A stretch of DNA of 64,000 nt from Canna indica (GCA_034359265.1 CP136891.1:81424001-81488000), one strand, 5' to 3'; shown: positions 47,014-59,620, counted from the first letter of the stretch. The notes: generated by a model from the sequence alone, not told the origin. Numbers and translations are program-made.

Positions 47014-47870
47014 AAAAAATGATTAAATTTGTCATTGAAGTATTAAAAATTATGCAAATTTGCTCCGTTTTAGATCAAAATTATCATTGATGTTACATAA
47101 TTGGATCAAATTTACATTTTTAACGAAAATTCACGTCAACAAATAAAAGCCAACGTGACAAGTGAAGCTTCCCTTAAATATGTTATTGGACCAAAATTTC
47201 TCTCGTCGTTGCGTAATTAGATCAATTTTACTATTTTTTATGGAAGTTCACGTCAGCAAACGAAAGCCAACATGGCAAGTGAAGCTCGACCACATAAAAT
47301 ACCACAGTGAAAAAATAAAATGATACATGATAATTATGTACGGACAAGGACAACTTTGGCTCAAAAAATACTTCAGTGGGAGTGAGATTGATTTTTAGAG
47401 ATAAAGAAACAACAAAAAATGGGAGAGATAGGAAGCATGAGAGAGAAACGATGAGGTTTTTACTTCAATTAATTCTCTTTGCTTAGGTTTTTACACTAAT
47501 GCCACATATTTGTTTTTTTACTGCAACATCTTATGTGTATAAGTTTCACTTGCCACATTGGCTTTCATTTTTTGTTAGAAAAAATGATAATTTTGATCCA
47601 ATTATGTGACACAAAGAGTAATTTTGATCCAAAACATATTTAATGAGCAAATTTATAAGCTTTTCAATACTTCAATAGCAAATTTGATCATTTTCCTCCA
47701 TCGTGGCATGTTATGTGATCCATCTTCACTTGTCACGTTGTGTTCTGTTTGCTGATGTGAACTTCTGTTAAAAAAATGATAAATTTGATTCAATTATATA
47801 ACAGCGAGGGTAATTTGACCCAAAACATATTTAAAATATGATGGACATTTCGTCTATGTTTTAATTTTTG
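47014..47870. mobile_element. Foldback element with repeated ~100 bp modules
   Basis: The left part (47014-47170) is inverted against 47540-47697. Shared words are TTGAAGTATT, CATAATTGGATCAAA and AAGCCAA(C/T)GTG(A/G)CAAGTGAA. A second direct copy of the CACGTCA...AAGCCAACATGGCAAGTGAAGC module lies at 47186-47295, and a further inverted one at 47700-47835. Ends and target duplication are unclear. Confidence 0.6.
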
Positions 47871-48117
47871 ACATAATTCAGGATAAATTTCATAATATCG
47901 AGTATGATCTCGCGTGGAATCTCTTGTAGCCTATATGCCAAATCTATTGATTAAAATAATTTTTTTCTTTTATGTCGAGGTGTATACAAAATAATATTTT
48001 TTCTAATGGTCACCGTTAGAGAATTCGTGTGTAAGAAAAGTTATCATTTTAATCTATGAAGTAGAAATGCATGATTCAACTCCAAAAAATGACTTTTTAA
48101 AGGCTGCTTGTTACTGC

Positions 48118-48300
48118 TAGGGGTGAGCAAAATTTATCGATTAACCGAAAAAATTAATTAACCGACTAAACCGAACCAATTTTACCGATTAATTTTTGGT
48201 TCGATTAATGGTTAAATTTTTTTAAGATTTTGGTTTTCGATTCGATTCGATAAATTAACCGACGGTTCGATTAATCGAACTGAACCATTGCTCGCCCTTA
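48118..48300. mobile_element. hAT-like MITE, TAGGGGTGAGCA family (183 bp)
   Basis: It starts TAGGGGTGAGCAAAATTT and ends TTGCTCGCCCTTA. A perfect 8-bp GTTACTGC flanks it (48110-48117, 48301-48308). The interior is GGTTCGATT/AATCGAACC text like the element at 25361-25839. Confidence 0.85.
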
Positions 48301-48308
48301 GTTACTGC

Positions 48309-50318
48309 AGATGAGGACTACTCAAGTCGTGAACTTTTAGAAACTCTACAGAGGGGGTGAAACTACTATAATTTCGACATAAAAAGGGAGAGACATCCTC
48401 AATAAGAAGTACATCAACTTATCACTAATCCTAAACATTTTTTTAAAATAAGACCCATTTGGTCATTTTTCAATAATCTAAACTGATCCGAAAATCCTGC
48501 CTGAGCTAATTGATTAACTTGAATATTTAAAAGAGATCTTGGTCGGGTCTGGAGTTTTTATGAGTGAATTGTAGGGTCAAGTTAGGCATTAGGTTTCATG
48601 TTTCCAAGTAGTATATGTGATCGACACGATTTGCTCAAAATTTGTTACGACCCGCTTAATGGGATAACTGATCCATCAACTTCATAGACCAACCTATTGG
48701 TCTAATTAAAATACTTAAGCTAAAGTTGATGGTAGCACACATCAAGCCTTATAAGCCAACACCACATCCAATATAATCCTAATGTGGGACTAAACTGAAG
48801 TATTACAAAATTTTATTCCACTCAATTTGAAATTAGATATATAACAAAAATTGGTACAATTTGATTCAATTTTTGACTAGAAATTCAAGTATTCTATCCA
48901 AATTGGCCCAACTCAATTTGGGTGTGAGTTTACATTGGATCAAGTAAAAAAAAAAGAGACCTAAAAATCTCGGAGCGATTGGATTTTCATTCAAACCAAC
49001 CCGATCCAAATTAATCGAAGCAAAACCATAAGGTGTGAATATGTTCAGAGTAGATGACAAAAATTCTCTTAACATCATGCAAAAGATGGGCAAAAGATTT
49101 AAAGGTGTATTGGGTTAGCATGCCAAATGGAAACCTTTTCGGGATGGACTATCTACCATTTGGTTCCTCAATAGACAATGGTGAGAGGTGGGGTGTGGTT
49201 TGCTCCAAGCCTCCAAGGGACAGGAGATCTATGTACCATTTGAAGCTTGTTGGGAGTTCTTTGGTGGAACTTGTTAGAATCTGTTGTTTTAAGGGTGTCC
49301 TTTAATTTTAGAGTAGTCTTTCCCATTTTCTTCTTATTTACTATGACAACTTAAGACTGCATAGTTTATAAAGTCTTTCTACACCTAAGCATGTGAGTCT
49401 GTTGTATCTTACAGAGTAGCAGTCCCTAAACTAATCTTATAATAGTAACAAGCCTCTTTTAGTACAAAATTGATAGGAGAAGCTACCAAAGAAATGAGTA
49501 AAATGAGTACTGAGGTGTGAAATTGATTGGAGGTTGTCTATGTTGTAAGCTTGATTTAATGACCAGAGAATGATCAATACTTCCTTCAAAGAAATCAGAA
49601 AAGTAAAAAACCTCTTTTAGTACCATAAATGACAACATGAAGAGCATGTGAGCTCGATTTGATATCTCATCTCTTCCGAGTTGCACATCACTGACACAAG
49701 GACAAGAAAGAACTTTGCTTCATGACCCACATGTACCAATTAGTTGTACAAAGATAATATTAATAATTCATAACCACTCTCATAAAAACCTTGAGTAGGT
49801 CATGCATTTTAATCTCTTAAAGACTAGCTATTTATGCAATACAACCTTCCAGAGCAGCGCACACAACATAATTAAGAGTCATGATCATATACAATGTTCT
49901 ATGTTAAGTCACACATATCTACAATCCAACACTAAATCTGCAGGCATTTCTGCAGTTTATTATGTCAATAACATGGGTTTCTTAGAGTAAATACACTTAC
50001 CTAAAGAAGCTCCTTTAGCTGAGAGTTTCATAAGCATCCATTCTTTTTGTGTTGTGACCAGGAAGTCGGCTCCAAGCAGACCTTCATTTACAACAAAATG
50101 AACTTTCAGAGACATTTCTATTAATTTTCTCTAATTATATATAGGAAAACATTGTCCTAAAGGAATCTGTAATGTCTCTACAGCATTTTTAGAGAGTAAT
50201 GTTAATGCACATTTTATTTCAAGGGCTTTAACACAACAGCTCATATGTATCAGCAAACATTGACGAAAACAAGAAGCTAGCAATGAAGACAGTCAATTAT
50301 CAGCATTTTCTTACCACT
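48309..50318. other. Intergenic DNA and 3' flank of the calmodulin-binding gene
   Basis: No gene recognised. The only longer plus-strand frame (49054-49305) starts at an ATG-less position and matches nothing I know. Confidence 0.45.
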
Positions 50319-52334
50319 TTAACAAGCTTGTAATGGCCTTCCTGCAGGTACTGGAAGCACTGTCTCAAAAGCTTCAACGAGCAGTGCCACTTTCTGCCTC
50401 CTTGCAGGGCCCAGCTTTGTTACTGCCTGCTGGAGTGCATAATCTATCATCCACTCCTCCGTGTTCCTTCTTTCATCCATCATCTGGTGCTTGAGATCAA
50501 CCTTTTCCGATTCTGGGTCAGGCTCCACTGGCAGAAAGTTTGGTGACCGCGGATTGAACTCTTTCAGATGATCCGACTCCTCATCTCTCGTCTTTCTTGT
50601 TATGATCATTCTCAAATTTGGATGAGTTCCATCATCTGTAGGTGAATGGTTGGAAAATGAATACTTGATGAGTTTGCCTTCCTTGTTCTTTACAGTATTT
50701 GGACCCAAATGACCCTCTTTCACTTCTAGATCATCAGTACTGCAATCACTGATCTCATCGTCTGCTCCAGTCCGCATTTGATCATCTACTTTTGTGCCAT
50801 TACCTAAAAGTTCTTGATTGAAAGCAGGAATTTGGACCACTGAACACAACTCAAGCTTTTCATCTTTTTCATTGTCATCAGTCAATACTCTGTTGGAGTC
50901 CAGACCTAAAGGTTCAAACAATTCACAGTCTGAAATAATTACACTGCCCTGATCAACAACAACATCTTCTCCTTTCTCCTCAGAGACGTTTGTTGATTCA
51001 GAGATGTTCTCGCATCTTGAGTTGCTGTCATCATTGTCTTGTGGCAATTTGGGTTCTTCATGATAGGTTTCTACCTCATCAGTTACTGAGATGCTCTTTG
51101 TGCCAAGATCGTCCTCAAATAACTTTCCTAGTATTGGAGCCAATTCATCATCAGAGAAGCTGCTTCTGTCATCAGAGAATGGATCCGCATCTCCTTCCAG
51201 ATTGATATCTATGGATTCCAAAACTTCCACTTGGTTGTCTGCCTCAACCTTCTTCCCTTCTTTGCAATCTTCTGTCATTGAACTTGGGATCTTCTCTTTA
51301 TCAGCTTCACCATCTTCCTGATCACAACTCACATACTCAAGAAAACCCATCATGACTTCCAAATCATCAAGGGATAACTCGCTGCTTCTATCTCGATCAT
51401 CTTCTGAGCTTAAATCCGAACTTGTTTCCTGAGTGCCGTCAACAAGATTTCCTTCATCATCTTCGCACTTGTTGAGGTTGTCACGGCTTTCTCGGATGCT
51501 TCTTTCATCACACTTCCCCGATTCCGTGAGCACCTCTTGCGATTTGGCATAGATTTCAACAAAGAAATCGCCGCCGATTTCTTCAATCAGGGAAGAAATC
51601 TCCAAGCCGGATCGAGTCCTCGCAGTAGCATCTGAATCCTTGCCCGAGCCTTGCTTTCGGAACGGGGAGACCCCTTTCTGCTTCATGCACTTCTGCGCTT
51701 TGAGCATCTTCCTCCTCGACGCCAAGAAGCACTTGAGAGGCGGCAACTCACCGTCGCCGTGGAAGTGCCCATTGAGGGAGCAGTACTTGTAGGGGCAAAC
51801 CTTCACGGCCGAGGTGCCCTCCGCCTCCGTGCCGCCGGGGCTGAGCTCCAAACCCTTGGGAAACCTCGAATCCTTGAGAGTCGAGGAGCAGGTCGCCCTG
51901 TTCACCTTCGGCTTGGGCGAGGGAGCAGCTCCCAAACTCCTCCTCATCGACAGCCTCAACGATTTCGAGCTCACCTTTCTCAACAAGACTCTCACAGATT
52001 TGGGGCCGGAGACAGGCTGAGAAGACGAACAAGCACTCGAGCAGGTCGAGCTGCTGGCGTTCCTCCTCCCCCTTTTCCTATCCGCGGCAGCACAAGTAGA
52101 GGGTTCGGGAAGACGAGTTACCTTTTTCTGCTCCTTCCTCGCATCAGAGCAGCTCGTGGGCTTCATATAGTTTGGCATCAAGCTCTGTAGCGGCGCACTG
52201 TTCGAGCAAGAACTCGTCTTTCGCTCACTCTCAAGCTCTGCCATCCTCGAGCACCTTGCTTTCTTCATCTTCGCCCGTGCGTCACCTCCTCCTCCCTTGT
52301 TGCATGGATTCGCAGGTGCTGTTCTTTGGACCAT
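50319..52334 (-). CDS. Plant calmodulin-binding domain protein
   Basis: A single-exon frame of 671 codons from ATG at 52334. Early on it has the family motif MPNYMKPTSCSDARKE (~53-68), then a basic Ser-rich region (~85-150). The conserved Cys segment (~180-218) includes CPYKYCSLNGHFHG and LPPLKCFLASRRKMLK. The middle (~300-600) is very acidic and Ser-rich, probably disordered. The C-terminal calmodulin-binding domain (~626-665) includes WMIDYALQQAV and RRQKVALLVEAFETVLP, an amphipathic basic helix. Members (for example the pathogen-induced calmodulin-binding protein of Arabidopsis) bind Ca2+/calmodulin, and some act in defence or salt responses. This copy has one C-terminal domain, shorter than the multi-domain PICBP. 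The 5' third is GC-rich and the rest AT-richer, a gradient seen in monocots. Confidence 0.9.
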   Translation of the reverse strand: MVQRTAPANPCNKGGGGDARAKMKKARCSRMAELESERKTSSCSNSAPLQSLMPNYMKPTSCSDARKEQKKVTRLPEPSTCAAADRKRGRRNASSSTCSSACSSSQPVSGPKSVRVLLRKVSSKSLRLSMRRSLGAAPSPKPKVNRATCSSTLKDSRFPKGLELSPGGTEAEGTSAVKVCPYKYCSLNGHFHGDGELPPLKCFLASRRKMLKAQKCMKQKGVSPFRKQGSGKDSDATARTRSGLEISSLIEEIGGDFFVEIYAKSQEVLTESGKCDERSIRESRDNLNKCEDDEGNLVDGTQETSSDLSSEDDRDRSSELSLDDLEVMMGFLEYVSCDQEDGEADKEKIPSSMTEDCKEGKKVEADNQVEVLESIDINLEGDADPFSDDRSSFSDDELAPILGKLFEDDLGTKSISVTDEVETYHEEPKLPQDNDDSNSRCENISESTNVSEEKGEDVVVDQGSVIISDCELFEPLGLDSNRVLTDDNEKDEKLELCSVVQIPAFNQELLGNGTKVDDQMRTGADDEISDCSTDDLEVKEGHLGPNTVKNKEGKLIKYSFSNHSPTDDGTHPNLRMIITRKTRDEESDHLKEFNPRSPNFLPVEPDPESEKVDLKHQMMDERRNTEEWMIDYALQQAVTKLGPARRQKVALLVEAFETVLPVPAGRPLQAC

Positions 52335-52620
52335 GGAAGAAGCGAGAGCACAAGAAGAAGCAGGGGTGTCTTTCTCCGGGAACGGAAGGGAAGATGAGAA
52401 GGAAGGATTTGAGAAGAGATTCCTGAGGAGAAAGAGAAACGCAAGTTTAGTTAGAGAGTTGGTGCCAACTTTGAATAAGGTTGAAGTGGGGAGGGCGTGA
52501 TGTTGATTTCCACTTTTACAAGGTGGGGAAATGGAATTCTTGTATTATTTAATCTTGCATTTGGATATTGCTTTCAATATATATATTTTTCTTTTGTTGT
52601 TTGATTTGAGTATTGCCACA
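52335..52620 (-). promoter_or_regulatory. 5' UTR and promoter of the calmodulin-binding gene
   Basis: The ~165 bases before the ATG are purine-rich on plus (CT-rich leader on the coding strand). A TATA-like run ATATATATATTG on the minus strand lies near 52576-52588, ~245 bases upstream of the ATG. Confidence 0.45.
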
Positions 52621-53054
52621 TGGTGAGGATAATAATTTGGAAACAATTTTGCGTTTTCACCCCTACAAATTATATAATTTTTGTCTTTGTCCCCGTAAAA
52701 CCTATCCCAAATTTTGCTTGTTTTTTTACCCTATGAATCTATCCTCTTTTTTAAAAAAATTAATTTTTTTCTCTTTTTTTTTAAAAAGTTAAATATATTT
52801 TTAAATATTTTCAATTCAAAATAGTTTCTAGATAGGGAGTTATAACATAAGCTTTTTGGATGGTGAGATATTAATTGGAGGTTTAGATGGTCTTAATTAA
52901 TATCTATCAGGGCGTATGTGTTAAATTAGAACTTCTTCTTAGGACAGAATCTTTAATTTCAAAAATTAATAGGGTATATTATGCAAAATTTCCGTTAGTG
53001 ATGGGACCATGAGTTCATGTTAAATGAATACTCTTTTTGGACTTTCTACATCCA

Positions 53055-53082
<28 letters not shown>
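53055..53082. repeat. (AT)n microsatellite
   Basis: About 13 TA units in AT-rich intergenic DNA (52620-53510) that otherwise holds nothing recognisable. Confidence 0.9.
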
Positions 53083-53086
<4 letters not shown>

Positions 53087-53516
53087 TATATTAAATGCAA
53101 GTATTATATTGAAAAAACAAGGATAAACGTAAAAATAAATTAAATAATAGAACCAAATTGACAAAAGTTAAAGTTATTATGGAATTGATTAATTATTTCC
53201 TTGTATGAATTAATTGGTCGAAATAATTTCTTTTGGGAGATCTAGAACCTTCGGGATTGTTGCACTTAATCATCATTAATCTATCTATTAAAAAAAAATC
53301 CGAGTCACGCGCACACAGGGACGAACGGTCCTGATTACATTCTAAGATGGAGCAATGCAGGCACCGCACGCGGTCCCCTGCAACGGCAATTTGAAATTAA
53401 AATTGACGTCAGATATTTATATCTATCCTCGTGCACTGACTCGCATAGTCGCATCAATTATTACCACGTTTTAAATACGCAGGTACCATTACTCCGACAT
53501 TTTGCAAGCAATTTAA

Positions 53517-54055
53517 GAATCCGTTTGGTACATTATATACTATATATTAGCATGCATAGTATTATGACTAATTTTATAATATTAATTTATATTATATTAT
53601 TATTATATAGTATTTAATGAGTGTATTAATTTGTATAGTACTAGTCTGCATTGATTAACATATATAATATAATATAATATATAATAATATACATTATAAT
53701 ATTATATTATAATAATATAATATATATTATATTATATTATATTATAATATATATAATATACACTATAATATTATATTATATGTGATATATTATAATAATA
53801 TAATATATTTTATCATTAAAAATACTTAATAAATTAAAATTATTTTTTATATTTTTTAAAATTTTTGGCCGAAGGTAAAATGTGTATCCATATTGAAAGT
53901 TCTAATACAGGCTAATGAAAATTTTTGGGAGTGTATTACTAATAAAATTTATGACAACTTATGGGGTATTATTTTTAGTGCATGTCTCAAACACTATATA
54001 ATACGTATTATCTTAATACTATACAGGAGATTTATACATGATACCAAACGGGTCC
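53517..54055. mobile_element. Tourist-like (PIF/Harbinger) MITE
   Basis: It starts GAATCCGTTTGGTACATTATA and ends CATGATACCAAACGGGTCC, clear inverted repeats. TAA flanks both sides (53514-53516, 54056-54058). The centre is almost pure AT with palindromic TATAATATTATA runs. No coding sequence. Confidence 0.8.
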
Positions 54056-54058
54056 TAA

Positions 54059-55834
54059 ATGAATTACCGACCATACTTATATAATTCAATTTTTTAATCC
54101 AAACACAAACACGAAGTTATAAGTCAAAATAAAAAAAAATTAAAATTATAAAAATGATAAGATCAAAATCAATTTTAATAATGTACCATTAATATCATCG
54201 TATGTTGTTTTAACCAAAAATATAAAATTATTGGTCAAACAACATACTGATTACTCGAGTCAAGTCGAGCTAAAAAAAAGCGAACTTAAACGAGTTGAGC
54301 TCGAGATAGATTGAAGCTCGATCAAGCTTAAGCTCGACTTTTCTTAAATGAGCCGATCTCGAGCACATGCAAGTTCGGCCAAGTTACACCCCTAGCCGTC
54401 GATGCTTTGTGAGCGCATCATCATCATCAATCTCGATATATAGACACAAACATCCGCCATCTTTGTTTTTTTTTTTTTATCGTCGTTAGTATTTTGAGGA
54501 TCTTAAAAAAAAGTTTTCAATTTTTATAAGATTTTAGATGCAATCTCAAGAATTTATGTAGGCTAAGATATAGAAAAATGAAAAAGTGAGAGGAGAAAAA
54601 GGACCAGAGACAGGAGAAAAAAGCTGGATATAATTTGAAGAAATAAGAATATATATAAAAGCATAAAATTACAGACTGCAATTTTTGAGGTACTATAATT
54701 TGCCGGCGGTCAAAAAGCAGAAAAGAGAAATGAATGGCAGAGGCTGTTTCCTGTGTCGGTGGAGACATCCACTGCGAGTAGGGGAGATGAAAAATACAAT
54801 AAAATAATGGAGAGGATGACCCACTCAGGGTTTGGTCGGCAAAAGAAGTTGGCCGTCCAAAGCAATCTTTTTCCTTATCAGCACACAAATTTGAAAGAAT
54901 CTTGCATTCTTGCCTTTTATTGGAAGACTATTATATTATTTCCCATGCGTTCGCCGACACTTGCGACCGACGCGACCGCCCAAATGAGCGGCTCGCGCTC
55001 CTCGCTTGCTTCTCAAGATTTCTTTTCCTTGATGCCTTGTGAAAATTAATCTTTATATCAATTCTACAATATAATTTTTTAAAAAATAGTTCAACTTTTA
55101 AATTTGATTGAAAAAATATTAAATATTAAAGAATCAGAAAAATCATCAAAAATTAATTATCCATATTTGAAAATTTAAGAAAATCATAAGCCTTAAAATT
55201 AACCTCGAGTTCAAAATTAAGATACCAATTCGAGCTTAACGGGTCTAATTAATGTTGGATCCACATCCAGATGAGATTAATATTACAGATGACTACCCAA
55301 AATTAAGCCCGAGTCAACTCGGCCCAACTCTAAATCGGATGCCCAATTAGGCAAAGATCAAAGCCCAAGTGTAAAATAAATTTCCATATTTTGGGGGCTA
55401 ATTTAACTACTTAATTTTCAATAAATCAACATTGAAATGAACAAATTATATTCAATAAAACATAATATTTTTAAATAAAAATAAAAATAATTAATTAACC
55501 TTAAAATTGCTTGATATTTATCATCAAGTATGGTGGAGGACAAGAGATGTCCATCTGTTAAATTCTTCTTATCTTCCCACATCATAACTTTCACAATAAG
55601 ACTAAGTAGCTTTTGAAAGATTCAGTCAAATGCTGATTAGACTGAGAGTGTACATAATCTTTAATTCCCTAAAAGAAAAAAATATCTCTATCCTTCTAAG
55701 AGGAATATTGGATATATATTCTTCTATTACTATATTTTTTTTAGATCATATATATTTTTATAGACAATTAAGTAAGAATTTTTTTTGACCAATTCATGAG
55801 TTCAAGAAAAATCAGTGAATGGACTTGACATTTT
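54059..55834. other. Intergenic DNA
   Basis: No gene recognised. 54245-54400 has GAGCTCGA/TCGAGCTC-rich text ending GTTACACCCCTA, which looks like one end of a hAT-type MITE whose other end I could not find. 54930-55010 is a short GC-rich patch without a convincing frame. Confidence 0.4.
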
Positions 55835-56728
55835 TCTCTCTCTCTATATATATATATACACGAAGCATCATGAATGATCTTCAGTTGTATGTTTTAATTA
55901 AATTAAAAGTTTCTTTTCATTAATGTCAAAGTGATAATAATAATTTGTGAATTTACTTGTGCTCAAGTGATAGTAACATCCGAGTATGTTTCCTAGATCT
56001 TGAGTTCAATTCCTAGTTGTAGCGCTTTGTGCGTCTTTTTCATATCTTTGTATGTCTTGCGATACGTTTTGTGCGTATATTATCGTGTTAACACTTTATA
56101 ATAATTATGTTATAAAATTATTATTTTTTATATAAAAAATGATAATAATAATCTTAAGTTTGTTCAATAAAGCAATGCACAATAATTGTGTATATTGAAA
56201 TTTACTATTATTGTTGAATTTAAATTTGATCATTCTAAAATGCATTTTTATTTTTTATTAACACGTGACTATATATTTATAGTACAATTTTAATTATATT
56301 TTATTCATTATATTTTTTACTATATAATTAGTTTCATATATTTTTTATTAAAAATTATTTTATAATATTTTTATTTTATTAGAAAGTGTGGTTATTTTTT
56401 CATTTTTGAAATTGTACATTAGCTCTGATTTTTTTTAATAAGCAAATAAGTTATTTTATAATTTTTTACTTTTGTATTCCACTTTTAAAACTTTTATCTA
56501 CTTTTATTATATTAACAATTTACTATTATGATTGAATTTAAATTTACTATTATAATATTGATATTTATGTTTAGTCCTATTAATAAATGATATTATTTTC
56601 ATATTTTAATATATAATTATATTTTATTTATTTTATATATTAATATAAAATTAAATTATTATTATTATTATTAAAAATATTTTATAAATTTTTTTGAATG
56701 CCGTTGCGTAGCACGGGATCTTTTCTAG
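55835..56728 (+). mobile_element. Candidate nonautonomous Helitron
   Basis: The 5' end TCTCTCTCTCTATATATATA is typical of plant Helitrons. The 3' end has the hairpin CCGTTGCGTAGCACGG (56701-56716), then 8 bases and the terminal CTAG (56725-56728). No Rep/helicase is present. The flanks do not show the ideal A/T host dinucleotide: the base before is T and the base after is A. Either the ends have shifted or the call is wrong. Confidence 0.5.
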
Positions 56729-57837
56729 AGAATTACAAAGAGAAAGATACATGAGTGAATTAAAATTTGTGTGGGTGACAATCTAGTAATCTTCAGATGT
56801 TCAGTACGGTGGCTAACCATATATATGAATTGATTAAAGCATATATTGTCCTTCTACTGGTAGCTATGCTCATGAACGCACGATGAATTATTTTTCTACT
56901 ATACTTAAATAATCATTTGGATACTTAGGGCGTATTTGTTAGTCTTATTTTCGGTTTTCATTTTCGCCCGAAATCGAAAATGAGCTCGAAACATTATTTG
57001 TTGACGACAACACGAGCGACTTTCGGTTCGTGTTTCGCGAAAACTCATTTTCGCGCAACACTCAAATACACACAAGCGCAAACTACTTCAAGTAGTTTAA
57101 TTTCCATATTTTCGCGATCCTTTTGAGATAAAAGTTTCGCGAAATATAAAAATTGAACATGTCAAACAAATAGGTTTTCACCAAATAAAAAAATCGAAAC
57201 TCGAAAACTAATTTCAGTTTTAAAAACATTATCGCAAACATTATGTCTGAGTATTTTATATATAAAAAAAAGAAAGACAAAAAAGGAGATGGATGGTTAT
57301 AGAAATGGCAGGTGGCGGCGAGAGAGATGTGGTGTGGCTGTTGAGGGGTTTTAAAGAGGGGAACTGTGAGAGAGCGAGAGGTTGAGAAGCGGAAGAGGAG
57401 AGAGGGTGCCTGCGCGCGGAGGGAGGAGATCGAGGAGGAGCCAACGCATGTTGCCGGTGGATCTCGTCATCGTCAGAATTGCGGGATCGAGGTAGGAGAT
57501 CTCATCCTCTCCGTTGCTTCATTTCCATTTGTTATTTCCGACGAATCCGACGATGGAAGACAAAGGGGGAGGTTGTTGCGCCGTACCCCCAGGCTGATCG
57601 CGTGCGGTTGCGTGAGGGTTGCGGGTTGCCAGGCGGCCATCCGGGCCGAGCAGTTGAGCGCTGTCGGGGTGGGCCATCTGGGCCGCCGCTCAGTCGATCG
57701 TGGGACTGGGCGGGGCCAGAGGGTTGAGGAGAGGACGGGAGTTGTAGAGTCGTCGGTCGGCGAAGATTAGGTGGCTGGCCGGAAGAGGAGGGGGCGATGA
57801 GTTGTAGGTGGGGTGAGGGGCGTGAAGAGGGAGATCG

Positions 57838-57861
57838 AGAGAGAGAGAGAGAGAGAGAGAG
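57838..57861. repeat. (GA)n microsatellite
   Basis: About 12 GA units within the GC-rich part of the LTR-like region. Confidence 0.9.
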
Positions 57862-58103
57862 TTTGGATGTCCCGCCGGCGCCAGGAGCCGCGGGAGAGGC
57901 CGACGAGGTCAGGAGGGTCGGCCGGCGTGGGTTCGAGCGGAGCAGGGGGTGGCGTCGGGCAGGGAGGTCGAGTGGGAGAGGAGGCGTCAGGTGGGTAGGA
58001 GACGAGAGATGAGTGTTTATTTAATTTAATAAACAGTTGTTTAGAGAAGAGAGCTTTATCGTATGAAATAAGATTGATTTATAAATTATTATAGTATTTT
58101 TGT

Positions 58104-58915
58104 AGTTGATCGTAGAGTCGTCGGATCGAGTTGAGGTGAATACCAAAGTTGTAAATTTTCGCGTGCTGAACGCGATGGTAGTGTGAGATTTCAGATTGGA
58201 GATCGTTTGGTATGATTTTGATATTATTTCAGTAAGTGGGTGAAAATTATGTTTGAAATTAATTTATTTGGTGGATCCCGAGTTGTCGGTTGAAGTTGAG
58301 GTGAATAGCAATATTGATTATTTTTTTGTGTTGAACGCGATGGTGGTGTCATATTTCAGATTGGAGATCGTTTGGTATGATTTTGATATTATTTCAGTAT
58401 TCTGCTGTTGTTTAGTAAGGGGGTGAAAATTGTGTTTGAAATTAATTTATTTGGTGGATCCCGAGTTGTCGGTTGAAGTTGAGGTGAATAGAAATCTTGA
58501 TTAATTTCGTGTGTTGAACGCGATGGTGGTGTTAGATTTCAGATTGGAGATCGTTTGGTATGATTTTGATATTATTTTAGTATTCTGCTGTTGTTTAGTA
58601 AGTGAGTGAAAATTATGTTTGAAATTAGTTTATTTGGTGGATCCCGAGTTGTCGGTTGAAGTTGAGGTGAATAGAAATCTTGATTATTTTTGCGTGTTGA
58701 ACGCGATGATGGTATCAGATTTCAGATTGGAGATCATTTGGTATGATTTTGATATTATTTCAGTATTCTGCTGTTGTTTAGTAAGTGAGTGAGAATTGTG
58801 TTTGAAATTAATTTAGTTGGTGGGCCCCGAGTTATCAGTTGCAGTTGAGGTGAATAGAAATCTTGATCATTTTTGCATGCTGGACGCAATGGTGGGGTTC
58901 GTTTTTTGAGAAAAT
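58104..58915. repeat. ~182-bp tandem satellite (about 4.5 units)
   Basis: GGTGGATCCCGAGTTGTCGGTTG recurs near 58271, 58453, 58636 and (diverged) 58819, so the period is 182-183 bp. Each unit also holds GTGTTGAACGCGATGGTGGTG and TCAGATTGGAGATCGTTTGG (the latter nearly unchanged). The first unit lacks ~40 bp. Confidence 0.9.
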
Positions 58916-59030
58916 ATTGTTAGGATGTTCTTTCAGTTGATTAGTGGTTGAGGTTGTCGAGGTATTTAAATAATATTAAATTATTAGTCTAAAAATTTAG
59001 TTGATTGATTGGTGTGAAATAATTGCGGTT

Positions 59031-59130
59031 TGGAGAATGGGTTGATCATGGGTGTTTGGAGAATGTGTTGAGCATGGGTGTTTGGAGAGTGGGTTGAGCA
59101 TGAGTGTTTGGAGAGTGGGTTGAGAATTGG
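59031..59130. repeat. ~29-bp tandem repeat (four units)
   Basis: Units of GGGTTGAGCATGGGTGTTTGGAGA(G/A)T type, diverging at the last copy. Confidence 0.85.
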
Positions 59131-59429
59131 TTGAGCCTGCAAGTCTGTTGTCTCTTGTCTGATGTTGATTTATCGTCGGAGATAAATTACAGAAATACTC
59201 TTGCTTCCGATGTTTGATTTGCTTCTTAAAATTTATTGAACTCTTGTTGCATATTATTGTTGGACATGCCATGTAGAGAAATTACATGTGTTGTATTTTA
59301 TTGTTGCTTATTGGTATTTATTCGTGATCATAGTATGTTATGCTAATCTTTTGGTGTATTAGATTAGTCACCGTATGCATAGTATCATGTTGTTATATTT
59401 TGTGTTGTTTACTTGTTGAGGATATTATT

Positions 59430-59620
59430 ATCATGTTGATCATGTCATAATCACTTTGAGTTGTTATATTGTTGATCATGATGATGTTATGTTAGTAGCA
59501 TGTTGATCATGTCATAATCACTTGGAGTTATTGTGATATTATTGATCATGATGTTTTGTTATTATCCTGTTGATCATGTCATAATCACTTGAAGTTGTTG
59601 CTATGTTGTTGACCATGGTG
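59430..59620. repeat. ~70-75-bp tandem repeat (three units)
   Basis: TGTTGATCATGTCATAATCACTTG recurs near 59435, 59500 and 59569, each followed by GTT(G/A)TT...GTTGATCATGATG-like text. Confidence 0.8.

Noticed and set aside
56935..57245. Possible PIF-like MITE starting GGGCGTATTTGTTAG after TTA
   Set aside because: The right end (near 57245) is only weakly inverted and no matching TTA/TAA is found; not enough to call.
57366..58012. Arg-rich frames in the LTR-like region
   Set aside because: Low-complexity GA/GC-rich translation with no known domain; no splice-supported continuation.
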